This document shows positions 34,149-43,745 of a stretch of DNA of 64,000 nt, in pieces. The position numbers were made by a program, and so were the translations under genes. The stretch is from NCBI RefSeq assembly GCF_900111295.1, contig NZ_FOGT01000002.1:248001-312000 (forward strand), in the 5' to 3' direction. Within the stretch, counting starts at the first letter, position 1, and the number at the start of each line of letters is the position of its first letter. The notes under the pieces are model-generated. The model worked only from the letters and a program-made list of their open reading frames with translations, was not told where the DNA came from and searched no databases. The DNA is from Salipaludibacillus aurantiacus (GTDB lineage: Bacteria; Bacillota; Bacilli; Bacillales; Salisediminibacteriaceae).

Positions 34149-35147
34149 TTAGTCTTCAGCCGCTTCATCAGCCTCTTTAAGCACCTCTGAAAACAACCCA
34201 TGGACATATTGTTCGGCTCTGAATTCCTGAAGATCATCCATGCCTTCTCCCAGACCGACCAGTTTAACTGGAATATCCAGTTCGTTCCTGATAGCGAGAA
34301 CAATACCTCCCTTGGCTGTCCCATCCAGTTTAGTCAATACGATGCCTGAGACATCAGTAGCCTGGCCGAATGTTTTAGCCTGGCTCATCGCATTTTGTCC
34401 TGTTGTAGCATCAAGTACCAACAGCACCTCATGAGGAGCATCAGGTATTTCTCTTGTTAACACCCGTTTGACTTTTTCAAGTTCTTTCATAAGATTAACC
34501 TTGTTTTGCAGACGACCCGCTGTGTCGCAAAGCAGAACATCCGCTTTCTTAGATTTAGCCGATTGGACAGCATCAAACATCACAGCAGCCGGATCAGAAC
34601 CTGCCTGCTGTTTTATTACATCGACTCCTACACGCTCTCCCCAAACTTCCAGCTGCTCAATGGCCCCTGCACGGAAAGTATCCCCTGCAGCCATCAGCAC
34701 ATTTTTCCCTTCCTGTTTAAACTGATGGGCGAGCTTCCCTATTGTCGTCGTTTTACCAACCCCGTTGACACCTACAAACAGAATGACCGTCAACTCATTC
34801 TCTTTTATGTTGAGTTTCGATTCTTCCTCTGACTTCTGCAAAAGTTCTGCCAGCTTCTCGGAGATTACAGGCTGTATGTCTTTTGCATCCTTTATATTCC
34901 TTCGCCGAGCTTCATCCTTCAGCTCATCAATGAGTGTCATTACCGTGTGGACTCCCACATCCGCTGAAATCAGAATATCCTCCAGTTCTTCAAAAAACTC
35001 TTCATCCACTGTCCGGTAATCTTTCACAAGCTCGTTCATCGCTCCGACAAACGAGTCCCTTGTTTTTGACAGGCCATCTTTAAACTTTTCGGTTACTGAA
35101 TCAGTCTGGTCAGTTATTCTTTCTTTTAATTTTTTAAAAAAGCTCAT
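34149..35147 (-). CDS. ftsY: SRP receptor FtsY
   Basis: SRP receptor GTPase of 332 residues from ATG 35147 (GGAGG 7 nt upstream). A short charged N-terminus (SFFKKLKERITDQTDS) replaces the long acidic domain of E. coli and fits Bacillus. The G domain has GVNGVGKTTTIGKLAHQ, the insertion motif AGDTFRAGA, DTAGRLQNK and TKLDGTAKGG. It docks Ffh-ribosome complexes to the membrane. It is 33 nt after smc. Confidence 0.98.
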   Translation of the reverse strand: MSFFKKLKERITDQTDSVTEKFKDGLSKTRDSFVGAMNELVKDYRTVDEEFFEELEDILISADVGVHTVMTLIDELKDEARRRNIKDAKDIQPVISEKLAELLQKSEEESKLNIKENELTVILFVGVNGVGKTTTIGKLAHQFKQEGKNVLMAAGDTFRAGAIEQLEVWGERVGVDVIKQQAGSDPAAVMFDAVQSAKSKKADVLLCDTAGRLQNKVNLMKELEKVKRVLTREIPDAPHEVLLVLDATTGQNAMSQAKTFGQATDVSGIVLTKLDGTAKGGIVLAIRNELDIPVKLVGLGEGMDDLQEFRAEQYVHGLFSEVLKEADEAAED

Positions 35148-35180
35148 TTGCATTCCTCCACTATTGTTATGGTCAGTTTA

Positions 35181-38100
35181 TCATCCGATAAGTTCCTTTG
35201 TTTCTTCAAGACGGACAGAGACTAAGTTAGATACACCGGATTCCTGCATAGTCACCCCGTAAAGAACATCTGCTTCTTCCATAGTCCCTTTTCTGTGAGT
35301 AACAACAATAAACTGGGTCTCTTCACTGAAATCTTTTAAATATTGCGCGAAACGGGCTACATTGGCCTCATCAAGCGCCGCTTCAACTTCATCAAGGACA
35401 CAGAATGGCACCGGACGCACTTTTAAAATGGAAAATAACAGAGCGATGGCTGTTAAAGCTCTTTCTCCTCCTGATAGAAGAGCGAGATTTTGCAGTTTTT
35501 TACCAGGGGGCTGAGCGACTATTTCCACCCCTGTCTGTAAAAGATCATCAGGGTTGGTCAGTTCAAGGCTCGCTTTGCCTCCGCCGAACAGTTCAGCAAA
35601 AACTCCCTTAAAGTGACCTTGGATCTGGTTAAACGTTTCCCTGAAACGCCTTGTCATTTCATCATCCATCTCAGAAATAACCTGGTGCAGAGTCGCTTTT
35701 GCTTCTTCGAGGTCTGTTCTCTGCTCCGTTAAAAAGTCATACCGTTCTTTCACCCGTTCAAACTCGTCAATGGCGCCTACATTAACAGTTCCCAGCTCTT
35801 CTATAGCCATTTTAATAAGCTTAACCTGGTTTTTCGCATCCTCCAGCTCACCTGTAAGCGTGTAATTTTCTCTGGCTGCTTCGAAGCTCATTTCATACTC
35901 TTCCTGTAATTTTTTTAACCTGGTGTCTAATTCGACATCCAGCCGGTTTACTAATACTTCTTTCTCGTGCAGTGTCTGAGAAATAAATTTAAGCTGCCGT
36001 TTTTGCTCTTTTAAGTCCTGTTCTGTATCATCATGCGTCTGCTGAAGGTTCAGCCTTTCCGACCTTCGCTTGGAAATTAACTGTATGGTCTTTTCTTTTT
36101 CTGCTTTTCGCTTCTCAATTTGGTCTTCAATTGTGGAGGCGTCAACTGTCTGGTCAGAAAGTTCCTTTTCAAGCTGGTTATACTCGTTATCTTTATCTAT
36201 TATCTCCTGGGAGACACTCTGAAGTTCCCCTTTTAAACGGTGGTAGTTTTCTTCCGTATAAGACTTTTGTTCGTCTTCTTTTGCAAACTTTATTTTAATT
36301 TCGGTTAATTCTGCTCTTAAGCTTTCCCGCTCAGACTGGTCCTTTTTCTGCCGGCTGGCAAGCTCTTCTATTTCACTGTTTAATTCTTCAACTTTTTCTT
36401 CAGATGCTTTAATTGAAACGGTAAGCTCTTCAACCCGCTGCTGCCTTTCTTCCATTTCTCTTTTATAATCTTCGTATTCGAGGTCATACACTTCCAGCCG
36501 CTCATTCAGGTTTTCTTCGGCTAACTGCAGTTTATTAAGCTCAGCTTTCTTGATTTGTTCAATTCTTCTGGCTTCTTCCCCGCTTTCAGTTAGCTGTTTC
36601 AGTTGCTGTTTAAGTGAAGCGGCCGTTTCTTTAAGTGTGGAGACCTCTTTTTGCAAACCGTCTGTCTGAGTTTCTAGAGTATTTAATTTATCTGTCACTC
36701 TCTCCAGTTCCTGCTGGCGTCCAAGAATCTGGCTTTGTTTTTGTTTAATGCTGCCGCCTGTCATAGCACCGCCGGGATTAACAATATCCCCGTCTAATGT
36801 CACTACTCTGAACCTGTAGTTCAGCTTTCCGGCAATCTTCTGGGCAGATTTAATTTCTTCCGCAAGCACCACATTCCCTAAAAGGTGTCTCACTACGTCT
36901 CTGTATTCAGGCTCGTACGCCACTAATTCGCTGGCAATCCCTAAACACCCTTCCACCGCTTCAGCACGGTAAAGATCCTGAGGCGGAATCGACCGGGGTT
37001 TTACCACATTCATAGGAAGAAAAGTTGCCCGTCCTAGACGCCTTTCCTTCAGAAACTGAATTGCTTTTCGGCCTGTAGGTTCATCTTCCACAATGACGTG
37101 CTGCTGGGCCGCCCCCAGCGCAATTTCCATCGCTGTCTGATACTCACGGTCGACTTCAATCATTTCCGCAACTGCCCCGCGAATCCCCTTAAATGTTCTG
37201 TCCCGTTCTTTCAGAATTTCCTTTACCCCCTGAAAAAAACCGGCGTAGTCATTTTGCATATCTTCAATAATCTCTTTTCGGGATTGAAGCTGCTGAAGAT
37301 GCCGAATCCCCTCATAAAGCAGTTTTTCTTTTTTTTCATATTCACTTTGTTTCTTTTCACTTTCCTGGTTAACCTTTTGGTATTCCAGGAGCAGTTTATC
37401 GATTGTTTCTTTCTCAGCTTCCCATTCTTTTTCGGCATTCAGCCGTTCGCTAAGAATCTGTTTTCTTTTAACGAGGAGCTCCTGATTGTCTTTTTCGAGA
37501 CGCTGGCGTTTCTGCTCATTTCTGGCTGCCTGGTCTTTTAAATAGTTCATTTCATTTGTCTTTGATGCTTTTTCATTCAGCCATTCTATGTAATCAGATT
37601 TGAGCTGCTCTAACCGTTCTTCTGAGCCTTCTTCCAGGTCGCTGAGTCTCATCTCAAGTTCCTCCTGGTGTTTGCTTGTCTCGGCTGATTTTAATTTCCG
37701 CTCATCCAGCAATTTTCTCTGTTTTTCAAGTTCGGTATTCAGCTTATCTTTTTTCTCTTTTAACTGAGCGATCTCTTGTAAAAACTGCTCTTTATTTTGT
37801 GCGAAATTTTTACGCCGCTCTTTCCAGACTTCTTTTTGGCCCTCTTGTTTTTCCAGATCCTCACTTGTAGTCAGAAGAAAGTTCTGCAGATCATCTATAG
37901 AATCATCGATTGTCTGCATATCAGCGCGAAAACGCTGAAGTTTTGCTTCCCCGCTTCTAACCAGGGACTGAAATTTTCCTTCTTCTCCTTCGAGCTTTTC
38001 CCATGCTTCTTTTCCTTCGTTCCATTCCTTATGAAGCATCTCTATTTCTTTAACCAGGACACCCACTTCAATATTTTTAAGGTCGCGCTTTTTCTCAAGG

Positions 38101-38750
38101 TACTCTCTCGCTACGGAAGCCTGTTCTCTTAACGGCTCAACCTGCGTTTCCAATTCATGCAGAATGTCTTTCACACGGTTTAAATTATCCTGTGTATCCT
38201 GCAGTTTTTTTTCGGACTTCTGTTTCCGGTTTTTATATTTCAATACTCCAGCCGCTTCTTCAAATATCATGCGCCTTTCTTCCGATTTGCTGCTCAGAAT
38301 TTCTTCGACGCGGCCTTGTCCGATAATAGAAAAAGCCTCTTTTCCAAGGCCTGAGTCCATAAATAAGTCTACAATATCTTTTAATCTGCACGATTGTTTA
38401 TTTATAAGATACTCGCTGTCCCCTGAACGGTAAACTCGCCTTGTAACAGCCACTTCACTGTAATCTATCGCCAAGTGCTGATCTTCATTATCCAATATCA
38501 GAGAAATCTCTGCCATATTTAACGGTGCTCTGCTGTCACTTCCGGAAAAGATGACATCCTCCATTCTAGACCCGCGGAGATTTTTTGCCGACTGTTCGCC
38601 TAACACCCACCTGATAGCATCCGATATGTTACTTTTCCCGCTTCCATTCGGTCCTACCACGGCAGTAACACCCGGGACAAAATCAATGGATAATCGTTCA
38701 GCAAACGATTTAAACCCCACAAGTTCCAACCTTTTCAGGAACAATGTCAT
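35181..38750 (-). CDS. smc: Chromosome partition protein Smc
   Basis: Condensin ATPase of 1189 residues. Walker A GPNGSGKSN starts at 33. Two long coiled coils flank the hinge (about 505-680, ending PGGAMTGGSIKQ). The C-terminal head has the signature LLSGGERALTAIALLFSI and Walker B PFCVLDEVEAALDEANV. It loads at parS via ParB and organises the origin. In B. subtilis it follows rnc directly; here the two are separated by two plus-strand genes, so smc needs its own promoter in the 38751-38912 region. Confidence 0.98.
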   Translation of the reverse strand: MTLFLKRLELVGFKSFAERLSIDFVPGVTAVVGPNGSGKSNISDAIRWVLGEQSAKNLRGSRMEDVIFSGSDSRAPLNMAEISLILDNEDQHLAIDYSEVAVTRRVYRSGDSEYLINKQSCRLKDIVDLFMDSGLGKEAFSIIGQGRVEEILSSKSEERRMIFEEAAGVLKYKNRKQKSEKKLQDTQDNLNRVKDILHELETQVEPLREQASVAREYLEKKRDLKNIEVGVLVKEIEMLHKEWNEGKEAWEKLEGEEGKFQSLVRSGEAKLQRFRADMQTIDDSIDDLQNFLLTTSEDLEKQEGQKEVWKERRKNFAQNKEQFLQEIAQLKEKKDKLNTELEKQRKLLDERKLKSAETSKHQEELEMRLSDLEEGSEERLEQLKSDYIEWLNEKASKTNEMNYLKDQAARNEQKRQRLEKDNQELLVKRKQILSERLNAEKEWEAEKETIDKLLLEYQKVNQESEKKQSEYEKKEKLLYEGIRHLQQLQSRKEIIEDMQNDYAGFFQGVKEILKERDRTFKGIRGAVAEMIEVDREYQTAMEIALGAAQQHVIVEDEPTGRKAIQFLKERRLGRATFLPMNVVKPRSIPPQDLYRAEAVEGCLGIASELVAYEPEYRDVVRHLLGNVVLAEEIKSAQKIAGKLNYRFRVVTLDGDIVNPGGAMTGGSIKQKQSQILGRQQELERVTDKLNTLETQTDGLQKEVSTLKETAASLKQQLKQLTESGEEARRIEQIKKAELNKLQLAEENLNERLEVYDLEYEDYKREMEERQQRVEELTVSIKASEEKVEELNSEIEELASRQKKDQSERESLRAELTEIKIKFAKEDEQKSYTEENYHRLKGELQSVSQEIIDKDNEYNQLEKELSDQTVDASTIEDQIEKRKAEKEKTIQLISKRRSERLNLQQTHDDTEQDLKEQKRQLKFISQTLHEKEVLVNRLDVELDTRLKKLQEEYEMSFEAARENYTLTGELEDAKNQVKLIKMAIEELGTVNVGAIDEFERVKERYDFLTEQRTDLEEAKATLHQVISEMDDEMTRRFRETFNQIQGHFKGVFAELFGGGKASLELTNPDDLLQTGVEIVAQPPGKKLQNLALLSGGERALTAIALLFSILKVRPVPFCVLDEVEAALDEANVARFAQYLKDFSEETQFIVVTHRKGTMEEADVLYGVTMQESGVSNLVSVRLEETKELIG

Positions 38751-38912
38751 TCACCTCTATTTCCTTATTCTCATGCCTGCCTGAAACAGACCTTAACTTG
38801 TTTATTTTATCATAAAACATGAGTGAGATTAAACGATATTAAGGCAGTTATGGTCTTTTTCAAAGTTCATGTTAAAATAGACAAGACAAATAAACTGGAA
38901 AGGGTGTTATCA

Positions 38913-39146
38913 TTGGCAAACAATGAAAAAAATAGAGAAGAGCTTTCAGCAATGATCGAAGATATTAAAACAAAATTGCAAGTAGTAAATGGCGCAGCTA
39001 TAAAGCCTGAACATTTCTCACTAAAAAAGTATGATGATATTGAAGAAATTCATGCGATGGTGATGAAAAAAGATAATTTCAGTGTGAGCGAAATGGATGC
39101 TATTGTATCTGAACTCGGTTCAATGCGTGACCAGTCGGATAATTAA
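38913..39146 (+). CDS. DUF1128/UPF0435 family protein (YfkK-like)
   Basis: A 77-residue helical protein matching the small UPF0435 family of Bacillus YfkK: MIEDIKTKLQVVNGAAIKPE, then YDDIEEIHAMVMKKDNFSVSE and MDAIVSELG. Function unknown. I choose TTG 38913 because AAAGGGTG lies 6 nt upstream; the longer open frame from 38823 lacks a site. It is on the opposite strand to smc and is followed by a strong hairpin terminator. Confidence 0.85.
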   Translation: MANNEKNREELSAMIEDIKTKLQVVNGAAIKPEHFSLKKYDDIEEIHAMVMKKDNFSVSEMDAIVSELGSMRDQSDN

Positions 39147-39149
39147 ATC

Positions 39150-39194
39150 ATAAGATTACCGCCAGGACATGGCGGTAATCTTATATTATTTTCT
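39150..39194 (+). terminator. Terminator after the yfkK-like gene
   Basis: A 14-bp perfect stem (ATAAGATTACCGCC at 39150-39163 with its complement at 39171-39184) and a 7-nt loop, followed by ATTATTTTCTTT. It starts 3 nt after the stop codon. Confidence 0.85.
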
Positions 39195-39282
39195 TTGAAA
39201 ATTTAAGGTGCGGCATCCAGCTATACTTGAAGACGCCAAGCTGGCAATCTATTACAGCGATTTCAGAAAGGAAGATTTGTAT

Positions 39283-39669
39283 ATGGAAAACAAATTGGCA
39301 GAAGGTCAGATTGTTACAGGCATCTATAAAACAGGAAAATATACAGGAGAAATTATTTCGGTCAATGAGGCACGGTCTACAGCGGTGGTTAAAGTGCTTG
39401 CAGTTAACAAGCATCCGGTCCAAGGGGATCTTCATAATCCTGGCTCAACTAACGTGCCTTTATTCCACGAGAGAAAAGCCTTGAGCTTCAATGAAAAAAC
39501 AAATATTCCGCTTGCTTATATTAAACCATATACGGGATCGGTCCCCGAGTATGACTCTTCTTTAAAAACAGCTGTGGAAAAGCAGAAAAAAGAGCTTGAG
39601 GAGGATGGAAGCGCCTGGGCGAAAAAAGCACTGGAGACTCTGGAAGAAGTTGCGAAGGATTACTATTAA
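39283..39669 (+). CDS. kapB: Kinase-associated lipoprotein B-like protein KapB
   Basis: A 128-residue protein with an SH3-like beta domain: GQIVTGIYKTGKYTGEII, VKVLAVNKHPVQGDLHNP, VPLFHERKALSFNEKTNIP, then a helical C-terminus (AWAKKALETLEEVAKDYY). This is the KapB family, which in B. subtilis helps KinB start the sporulation phosphorelay. There is no lipobox or signal peptide here. ATG 39283 follows AGAAAGGAAG by about 8 nt. No kinB is nearby. It is convergent with rnc, sharing a terminator. Confidence 0.9.
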   Translation: MENKLAEGQIVTGIYKTGKYTGEIISVNEARSTAVVKVLAVNKHPVQGDLHNPGSTNVPLFHERKALSFNEKTNIPLAYIKPYTGSVPEYDSSLKTAVEKQKKELEEDGSAWAKKALETLEEVAKDYY

Positions 39670-39674
39670 ACATT

Positions 39675-39714
39675 AAAACAGGGAAGGCAGATTTTAATCT
39701 GCCTTCCCTGTTTT
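39675..39714. terminator. Bidirectional terminator between kapB and rnc
   Basis: An 18-bp perfect stem (AAAACAGGGAAGGCAGAT at 39675-39692 with its complement at 39697-39714) with a 4-nt loop. A/T flanks give U-tracts on both strands. It ends kapB on the plus strand and the acpP/rnc transcript on the minus strand, so rnc is not co-transcribed with smc. Confidence 0.95.
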
Positions 39715-39781
39715 AAACTGAAATAAGACGGTCCCGTCTACTTCAAGGGTTGAAGAGAGCCACTTCCCGGCTCTTACTGAA

Positions 39782-40546
39782 TTACTTGGAATTAAGCTTT
39801 TCAAGCGCTTTTTGGGCCGCCATCTGTTCTGCTTCTTTTTTGGATTTTCCTGTACCTATACCGAGCTGCTGTTTATCCAGAGTTACCTCGGAAACAAATT
39901 CCCGGGCATGGGCAGGACCTTTTTCTTCAATTATTTTATAATGAACCTGTCCTTGGTTTTCACGCTGAATAAGTTCCTGCAGCTGGCTTTTAAAATCCAT
40001 CATATGAGAAAAAGAGCCATTATGGATTTTCGGGTAGACATAATCTTTCAGAAATCCGTATACAGCATCCATACCAAGATCCAGATAGAGGGCACCTATA
40101 AAAGCTTCAAATACATCTGCCAGAAGTGCAGGCCGTCTGCGCCCGCCTGTCATCTCTTCACCTTTTCCAAGCAGGACGTAATCACCAAAATTCAACTCGT
40201 CAGCTATCTTCGCGAGAGATGGTTCGCATACGATCGCAGCTCTGAGTTTGGTCATCTCACCTTCGCTCATATGATCAAAGAGCTTATATAAGTACTGGGA
40301 GATGGCCAATTCCAAAACTGCATCGCCTAAAAACTCAAGCCGTTCATTGTCGTCATGCGGCCGGATACGGTGTTCATTTACATAAGAAGAGTGGGTGAAA
40401 GCTTGAATAAACAAGTCTTCATTTTTGAAGTTAATGTGAATAGCGTCTAAAAATTTTCGGTATTTTATTTTTTGAGCGTTCGTCATTTGCATTTTCTTTG
40501 CCTGACGTTTCATTCCCCTTCTATGGATCTTTCTTGACTGTTGCAT
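39782..40546 (-). CDS. rnc: Ribonuclease III
   Basis: Double-strand-specific endoribonuclease that processes rRNA precursors and scRNA; about 254 residues from ATG 40546. The signature [20 protein letters not shown] is intact, with later catalytic acidics in [17 protein letters not shown]. The C-terminal dsRNA-binding domain ([16 protein letters not shown] ... [18 protein letters not shown]) is complete. A basic N-terminal extension ([20 protein letters not shown]) is present. The exact start is uncertain (40570 or 40558 possible). Two hairpins lie in its leader. Confidence 0.97.
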   Translation of the reverse strand: MQQSRKIHRRGMKRQAKKMQMTNAQKIKYRKFLDAIHINFKNEDLFIQAFTHSSYVNEHRIRPHDDNERLEFLGDAVLELAISQYLYKLFDHMSEGEMTKLRAAIVCEPSLAKIADELNFGDYVLLGKGEEMTGGRRRPALLADVFEAFIGALYLDLGMDAVYGFLKDYVYPKIHNGSFSHMMDFKSQLQELIQRENQGQVHYKIIEEKGPAHAREFVSEVTLDKQQLGIGTGKSKKEAEQMAAQKALEKLNSK

Positions 40547-40582
40547 GAGAACCCCCATCACTTGTCTCATTTAGTTTTTAAA

Positions 40583-40612
40583 TCCCAAGTTCCTTTTATA
40601 AGGAACTTGGGA
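40583..40612 (-). other. Hairpin in the acpP-rnc gap (proximal to rnc)
   Basis: TCCCAAGTTCCTT (40583-40595) pairs perfectly with 40600-40612 around a 4-nt loop, a 13-bp stem 37 nt before the rnc start. On the minus strand the tail is ATTTAAAAAC, a poor U-tract. It could be an inefficient terminator for acpP or an RNase III processing site. Confidence 0.6.
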
Positions 40613-40619
40613 GACTAAC

Positions 40620-40665
40620 TGTTAAACTTTGTTGCTGATTTTAAAATCAGCAATTACCTTTAACA
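40620..40665 (-). other. Second hairpin in the acpP-rnc gap
   Basis: An AT-rich inner palindrome TTGCTGATTTT/AAAATCAGCAA (40632-40653) is enclosed by outer arms TGTTAAA (40620-40626) and TTTAACA (40659-40665), with an internal loop of 5 nt on each side. With the hairpin at 40583-40612 it makes two tandem stems between acpP and rnc. Confidence 0.55.
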
Positions 40666-40735
40666 AAGCTTTTCTAAATAGATAAAAAGCTGGTTGCTGC
40701 CAGACAGGCAGTGATCAGCTGGCATCAAACATGCT

Positions 40736-40969
40736 TTATTGATGACGCTCTATGTAATCGATCACGTCACCGACCGTTGCGATTTTTTCAGCATCTTCGT
40801 CGGAAATTTCTAAGTCGAACTCATCCTCAAGTTCCATAACAAGTTCAACCACATCTAAAGAGTCAGCTCCAAGGTCATCCTTGAAAGTAGCTTCTTTTTT
40901 GACCTCTGATTCATCTACACCGAGGCGTTCGGACACGATTTTTGCAATTCTGTCTTGAATTGTTGCCAT
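40736..40969 (-). CDS. acpP: Acyl carrier protein
   Basis: Acidic 77-residue carrier of growing acyl chains. The 4'-phosphopantetheine attachment serine is S37 in GADSLDVVE. It is last in fapR-plsX-fabD-fabG-acpP and has a good AGGAGGTGA ribosome site. A separate TATAAT in the 73-nt fabG-acpP gap suggests extra transcription, fitting the very high ACP demand. Confidence 0.98.
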   Translation of the reverse strand: MATIQDRIAKIVSERLGVDESEVKKEATFKDDLGADSLDVVELVMELEDEFDLEISDEDAEKIATVGDVIDYIERHQ

Positions 40970-40991
40970 TTTACTTCACCTCCTCTCAGTA

Positions 40992-40997
40992 ATTATA
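40992..40997 (-). promoter_or_regulatory. Candidate -10 box of an acpP promoter
   Basis: A perfect TATAAT on the minus strand, 22 nt before the acpP start codon. No good -35 box is visible 16-18 nt upstream (the region reads CTAGTA), so activity is uncertain. Confidence 0.35.
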
Positions 40998-41042
40998 GGA
41001 TAAACAAGTAAAAAATACTAGTTCGTTTTTGTTTTGTAAAGG

Positions 41043-41783
41043 CTATGGCATGACCATGCCGCCGTCGACATGTAAGGTTTGCCCTGTCATATATGAAGCT
41101 GCATCACTTGCTAAAAATGATACGACGCGTGCAACATCTTCAGGTTTGCCAAGTTCTCCTAAAGGAATTTGCTTAAGGAGCTCTCCTTTTGTCTCTTCCT
41201 GAAGCTTGTCAGTCATCTCAGTTTGGATAAATCCCGGAGCAATCGCGTTTGCCCGGATATTCCGGTTAGCCAGCTCGCGGGCTAATGATTTAGTCAAGCC
41301 GATCACGCCTGCTTTACTTGCTACATAATTGGCCTGTCCAGCATTCCCGAGAACGCCTACGACAGAAGAAATGTTAATAATTCTGCCATAACGCTGTTTC
41401 ATCATTGTACGGGATACCGCTTTAGCACAGTTAAATACTCCTTTAAGGTTCGTATCAATGACAGCGTCAAAGTCCTCTTCTTTCATCCTCATAATTAAGG
41501 TGTCTCTCGTAATTCCGGCATTATTAACAAGAATCTCAATTGAACCAAAAGCCTCTGACACAGTCTTCACCATGTCTTGCACACTTTTTGAATCTGCCAC
41601 GTCTGCCTGGACAGTTAAAGCTTCCACACCGAAACTGCGGCATTCTTCCGCTACCTGTTCAGCTTTGTCTTTACTTCCAGAATAGTTCACGGCCACGTTG
41701 ACTCCCTGTTGAGCAAGTTCAATACAAATGGCTTTGCCAATTCCCCGTGATCCACCGGTTACGAGGGCATGTTGTCCTTTCAT
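41043..41783 (-). CDS. fabG: 3-oxoacyl-[acyl-carrier-protein] reductase FabG
   Basis: NADPH-dependent short-chain reductase of 246 residues in fatty-acid elongation. Nucleotide-binding [11 protein letters not shown] near 9-19, NNAGIT, the catalytic serine in INISSVVGV and YVASK (Tyr/Lys pair) are intact; the C-terminus HVDGGMVMP is typical. ATG 41783 follows AAAGGAGAG and leaves a 4-nt gap to fabD. Confidence 0.97.
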   Translation of the reverse strand: MKGQHALVTGGSRGIGKAICIELAQQGVNVAVNYSGSKDKAEQVAEECRSFGVEALTVQADVADSKSVQDMVKTVSEAFGSIEILVNNAGITRDTLIMRMKEEDFDAVIDTNLKGVFNCAKAVSRTMMKQRYGRIINISSVVGVLGNAGQANYVASKAGVIGLTKSLARELANRNIRANAIAPGFIQTEMTDKLQEETKGELLKQIPLGELGKPEDVARVVSFLASDAASYMTGQTLHVDGGMVMP

Positions 41784-41787
41784 GGGA

Positions 41788-42735
41788 TCACTCTCCTTTA
41801 TTTTCAAAATGTGTTAATGCTTTTTCCAATGTTTCTTTATCATATACCGGCAGCACAGTCGCCCTTCTTGATACCTTTTTTACAAGTCCGCTTAAAACCT
41901 TACCGGGACCTGCTTCGATAAACGTATCGACTCCTTCGTTTACCAGGAACCTGATCGTGTCCTCCCAAAGAACAGGAGAATAAATCTGCCTGATTAACGC
42001 ATCCGGAATCTGGCTTGCATTTTCAAAAGGTTCAGCTGTCACATTAGCAATTACCTGTAAGTCAGGTTGACTGAAGGTGATGTCATTCAGGACAGTTTTC
42101 ATTTTTTCCGATGCGGGCGCCATGAGCTCAGAGTGAAAAGGCCCGCTGACTGATAATAACATAGCCCTTTTAGCTCCTTCCGATTTGGCAAGCTCTACCG
42201 CTCGTTCCACACCTTCAACCGTTCCGGAAATGACTATCTGGCCAGGAGAATTAAAGTTAGCAGGCTGTACAGATCCTGCTTCTTCAGTTGCCCGGTCAGT
42301 CACTTTCTGAAGAGTTTCCCGCTCCATCCCTAAAATGGCGGCCATCGTACCTTTGCCTTTAGGAACGGCCTCTTCCATAAACTGCCCCCGTTTCCTAACA
42401 GCTTTTACAGCTTCCTGAAAATCCATACTGTTCCCTGCCACAAGAGCAGAGTATTCGCCAAGGCTGTGGCCTGCTGCATATTCAGCGGTAATGTTTTTTT
42501 CTTTAAGCAGTTCCCAAATGGCAGTACTTACCGTCAGCAAAGCAGGCTGAGTATTTTCTGTTTTTTTCAGCTCATCTTCACTGCCTGTAAAAATCAGCTC
42601 ACTTAGTTTTTCTCCGAGAGCTTCATCTGCTTTCTGAAAAACTGATTCGCACACTGGATAAGCCTCAGCAAGTTCTTTTCCCATACCGGCTTGCTGCGAA
42701 CCCTGTCCAGGGAATAATAAAGCTGTTTTAGACAT
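41788..42735 (-). CDS. fabD: Malonyl-CoA:ACP transacylase FabD
   Basis: Loads malonyl groups onto ACP; 315 residues. Start [15 protein letters not shown], nucleophile S91 in [10 protein letters not shown], and the histidine region [10 protein letters not shown] near 200 are present. Its ATG shares one base with the plsX stop, so translation is coupled. Confidence 0.97.
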   Translation of the reverse strand: MSKTALLFPGQGSQQAGMGKELAEAYPVCESVFQKADEALGEKLSELIFTGSEDELKKTENTQPALLTVSTAIWELLKEKNITAEYAAGHSLGEYSALVAGNSMDFQEAVKAVRKRGQFMEEAVPKGKGTMAAILGMERETLQKVTDRATEEAGSVQPANFNSPGQIVISGTVEGVERAVELAKSEGAKRAMLLSVSGPFHSELMAPASEKMKTVLNDITFSQPDLQVIANVTAEPFENASQIPDALIRQIYSPVLWEDTIRFLVNEGVDTFIEAGPGKVLSGLVKKVSRRATVLPVYDKETLEKALTHFENKGE

Positions 42736-43745
42736 TATTCTTCTCCTTTCGATGCAGGCATTTGTTCAAGTTCCTGCTTTATCGTGCTGATTACTTTTTC
42801 TTCATGCATTAATTTGGCTTGTTTAACAGCACTAAAAAAAGCATGTGCATCTGATGAACCGTGAGCTTTAACAACCGGGGCCTGCAAACCGAATAAACCG
42901 GCACCCCCGTATTCTGAATAATCCATTTTTTGTTTAACCCGTTTAAATGACGGCTTAAGGACCCCAGCAGCAAGTTTATTCTTAAAAGAAGAAGTTAGTT
43001 CCTCTTTCAGAATAGAAAATAGTGAAATGGCCGTTCCTTCGATTGTTTTTAAAACAAGGTTGCCGGAAAATCCGTCACATACCACGACATCAGCAGCCCC
43101 ATCCAGAAGATCTCTCGCTTCTACATTTCCAATGAAATTCATCTTGCTTTCCTGAAGGAGCGAATAGACTTCCTTTGTCAGCTCAGTTCCTTTCCCCGCT
43201 TCAGACCCCACGTTTAAAAGGCCTATCCGGGGATTATTTAAGCCGCGGACTTTCCGCATATATACGTCACCCATTAACGCGTATTGTACAAGATGGGAAG
43301 GTTTCGCATCCATATTTGCCCCGACATCAAGAAGCAGAAAACCTTCTCCTCCAAGTGTAGGCAGCATCGGGGACAATGCTGGACGCTCGATCCCGGACGT
43401 ACGGCCGACAACCAGAAGACCTGCTGTCATAAGAGCGCCCGTATTACCCGCTGAGACCGCAGCGTCAGCTTTCCCTTCTTTTACTTGCTGCACCGTCAGC
43501 ACCATAGACGAATCTTTCTTTCTTCTAACTGCTTTGACCGGGGCATCTTCTGCATCTATCACAACTTCAGTATGGATAATATCAAAACGGCGGGAGTCCA
43601 TCCCTTTCAAAAGAGGTTTGATTTTCTTTTCATCCCCCACAAGTATGATATGTAAATCACGATAGGCATCGAGTGCTTTTCTGCATCCGTTCACCACACT
43701 CTCCGGCGCATGGTCGCCGCCCATCGCATCTATTGCAAGCCTCAT
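42735..43745 (-). CDS. plsX: Phosphate acyltransferase PlsX
   Basis: Makes acyl-phosphate from acyl-ACP as the first step of phospholipid synthesis, with PlsY; 336 residues. Typical start [20 protein letters not shown] and conserved [20 protein letters not shown] and [12 protein letters not shown] blocks. It shares one base with the fapR stop and one with fabD, a tight FapR-controlled set. Confidence 0.97.
   Translation of the reverse strand: MRLAIDAMGGDHAPESVVNGCRKALDAYRDLHIILVGDEKKIKPLLKGMDSRRFDIIHTEVVIDAEDAPVKAVRRKKDSSMVLTVQQVKEGKADAAVSAGNTGALMTAGLLVVGRTSGIERPALSPMLPTLGGEGFLLLDVGANMDAKPSHLVQYALMGDVYMRKVRGLNNPRIGLLNVGSEAGKGTELTKEVYSLLQESKMNFIGNVEARDLLDGAADVVVCDGFSGNLVLKTIEGTAISLFSILKEELTSSFKNKLAAGVLKPSFKRVKQKMDYSEYGGAGLFGLQAPVVKAHGSSDAHAFFSAVKQAKLMHEEKVISTIKQELEQMPASKGEE

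Noticed and set aside
37098-37541. Plus-strand open frame of 147 codons inside smc
   Set aside because: Phe/Leu-rich product is the mirror of the Lys/Glu-rich coiled coil of Smc; not a membrane protein gene.
39812-40291. Plus-strand open frame of 159 codons inside rnc
   Set aside because: Antisense shadow of the intact RNase III gene with no family resemblance.
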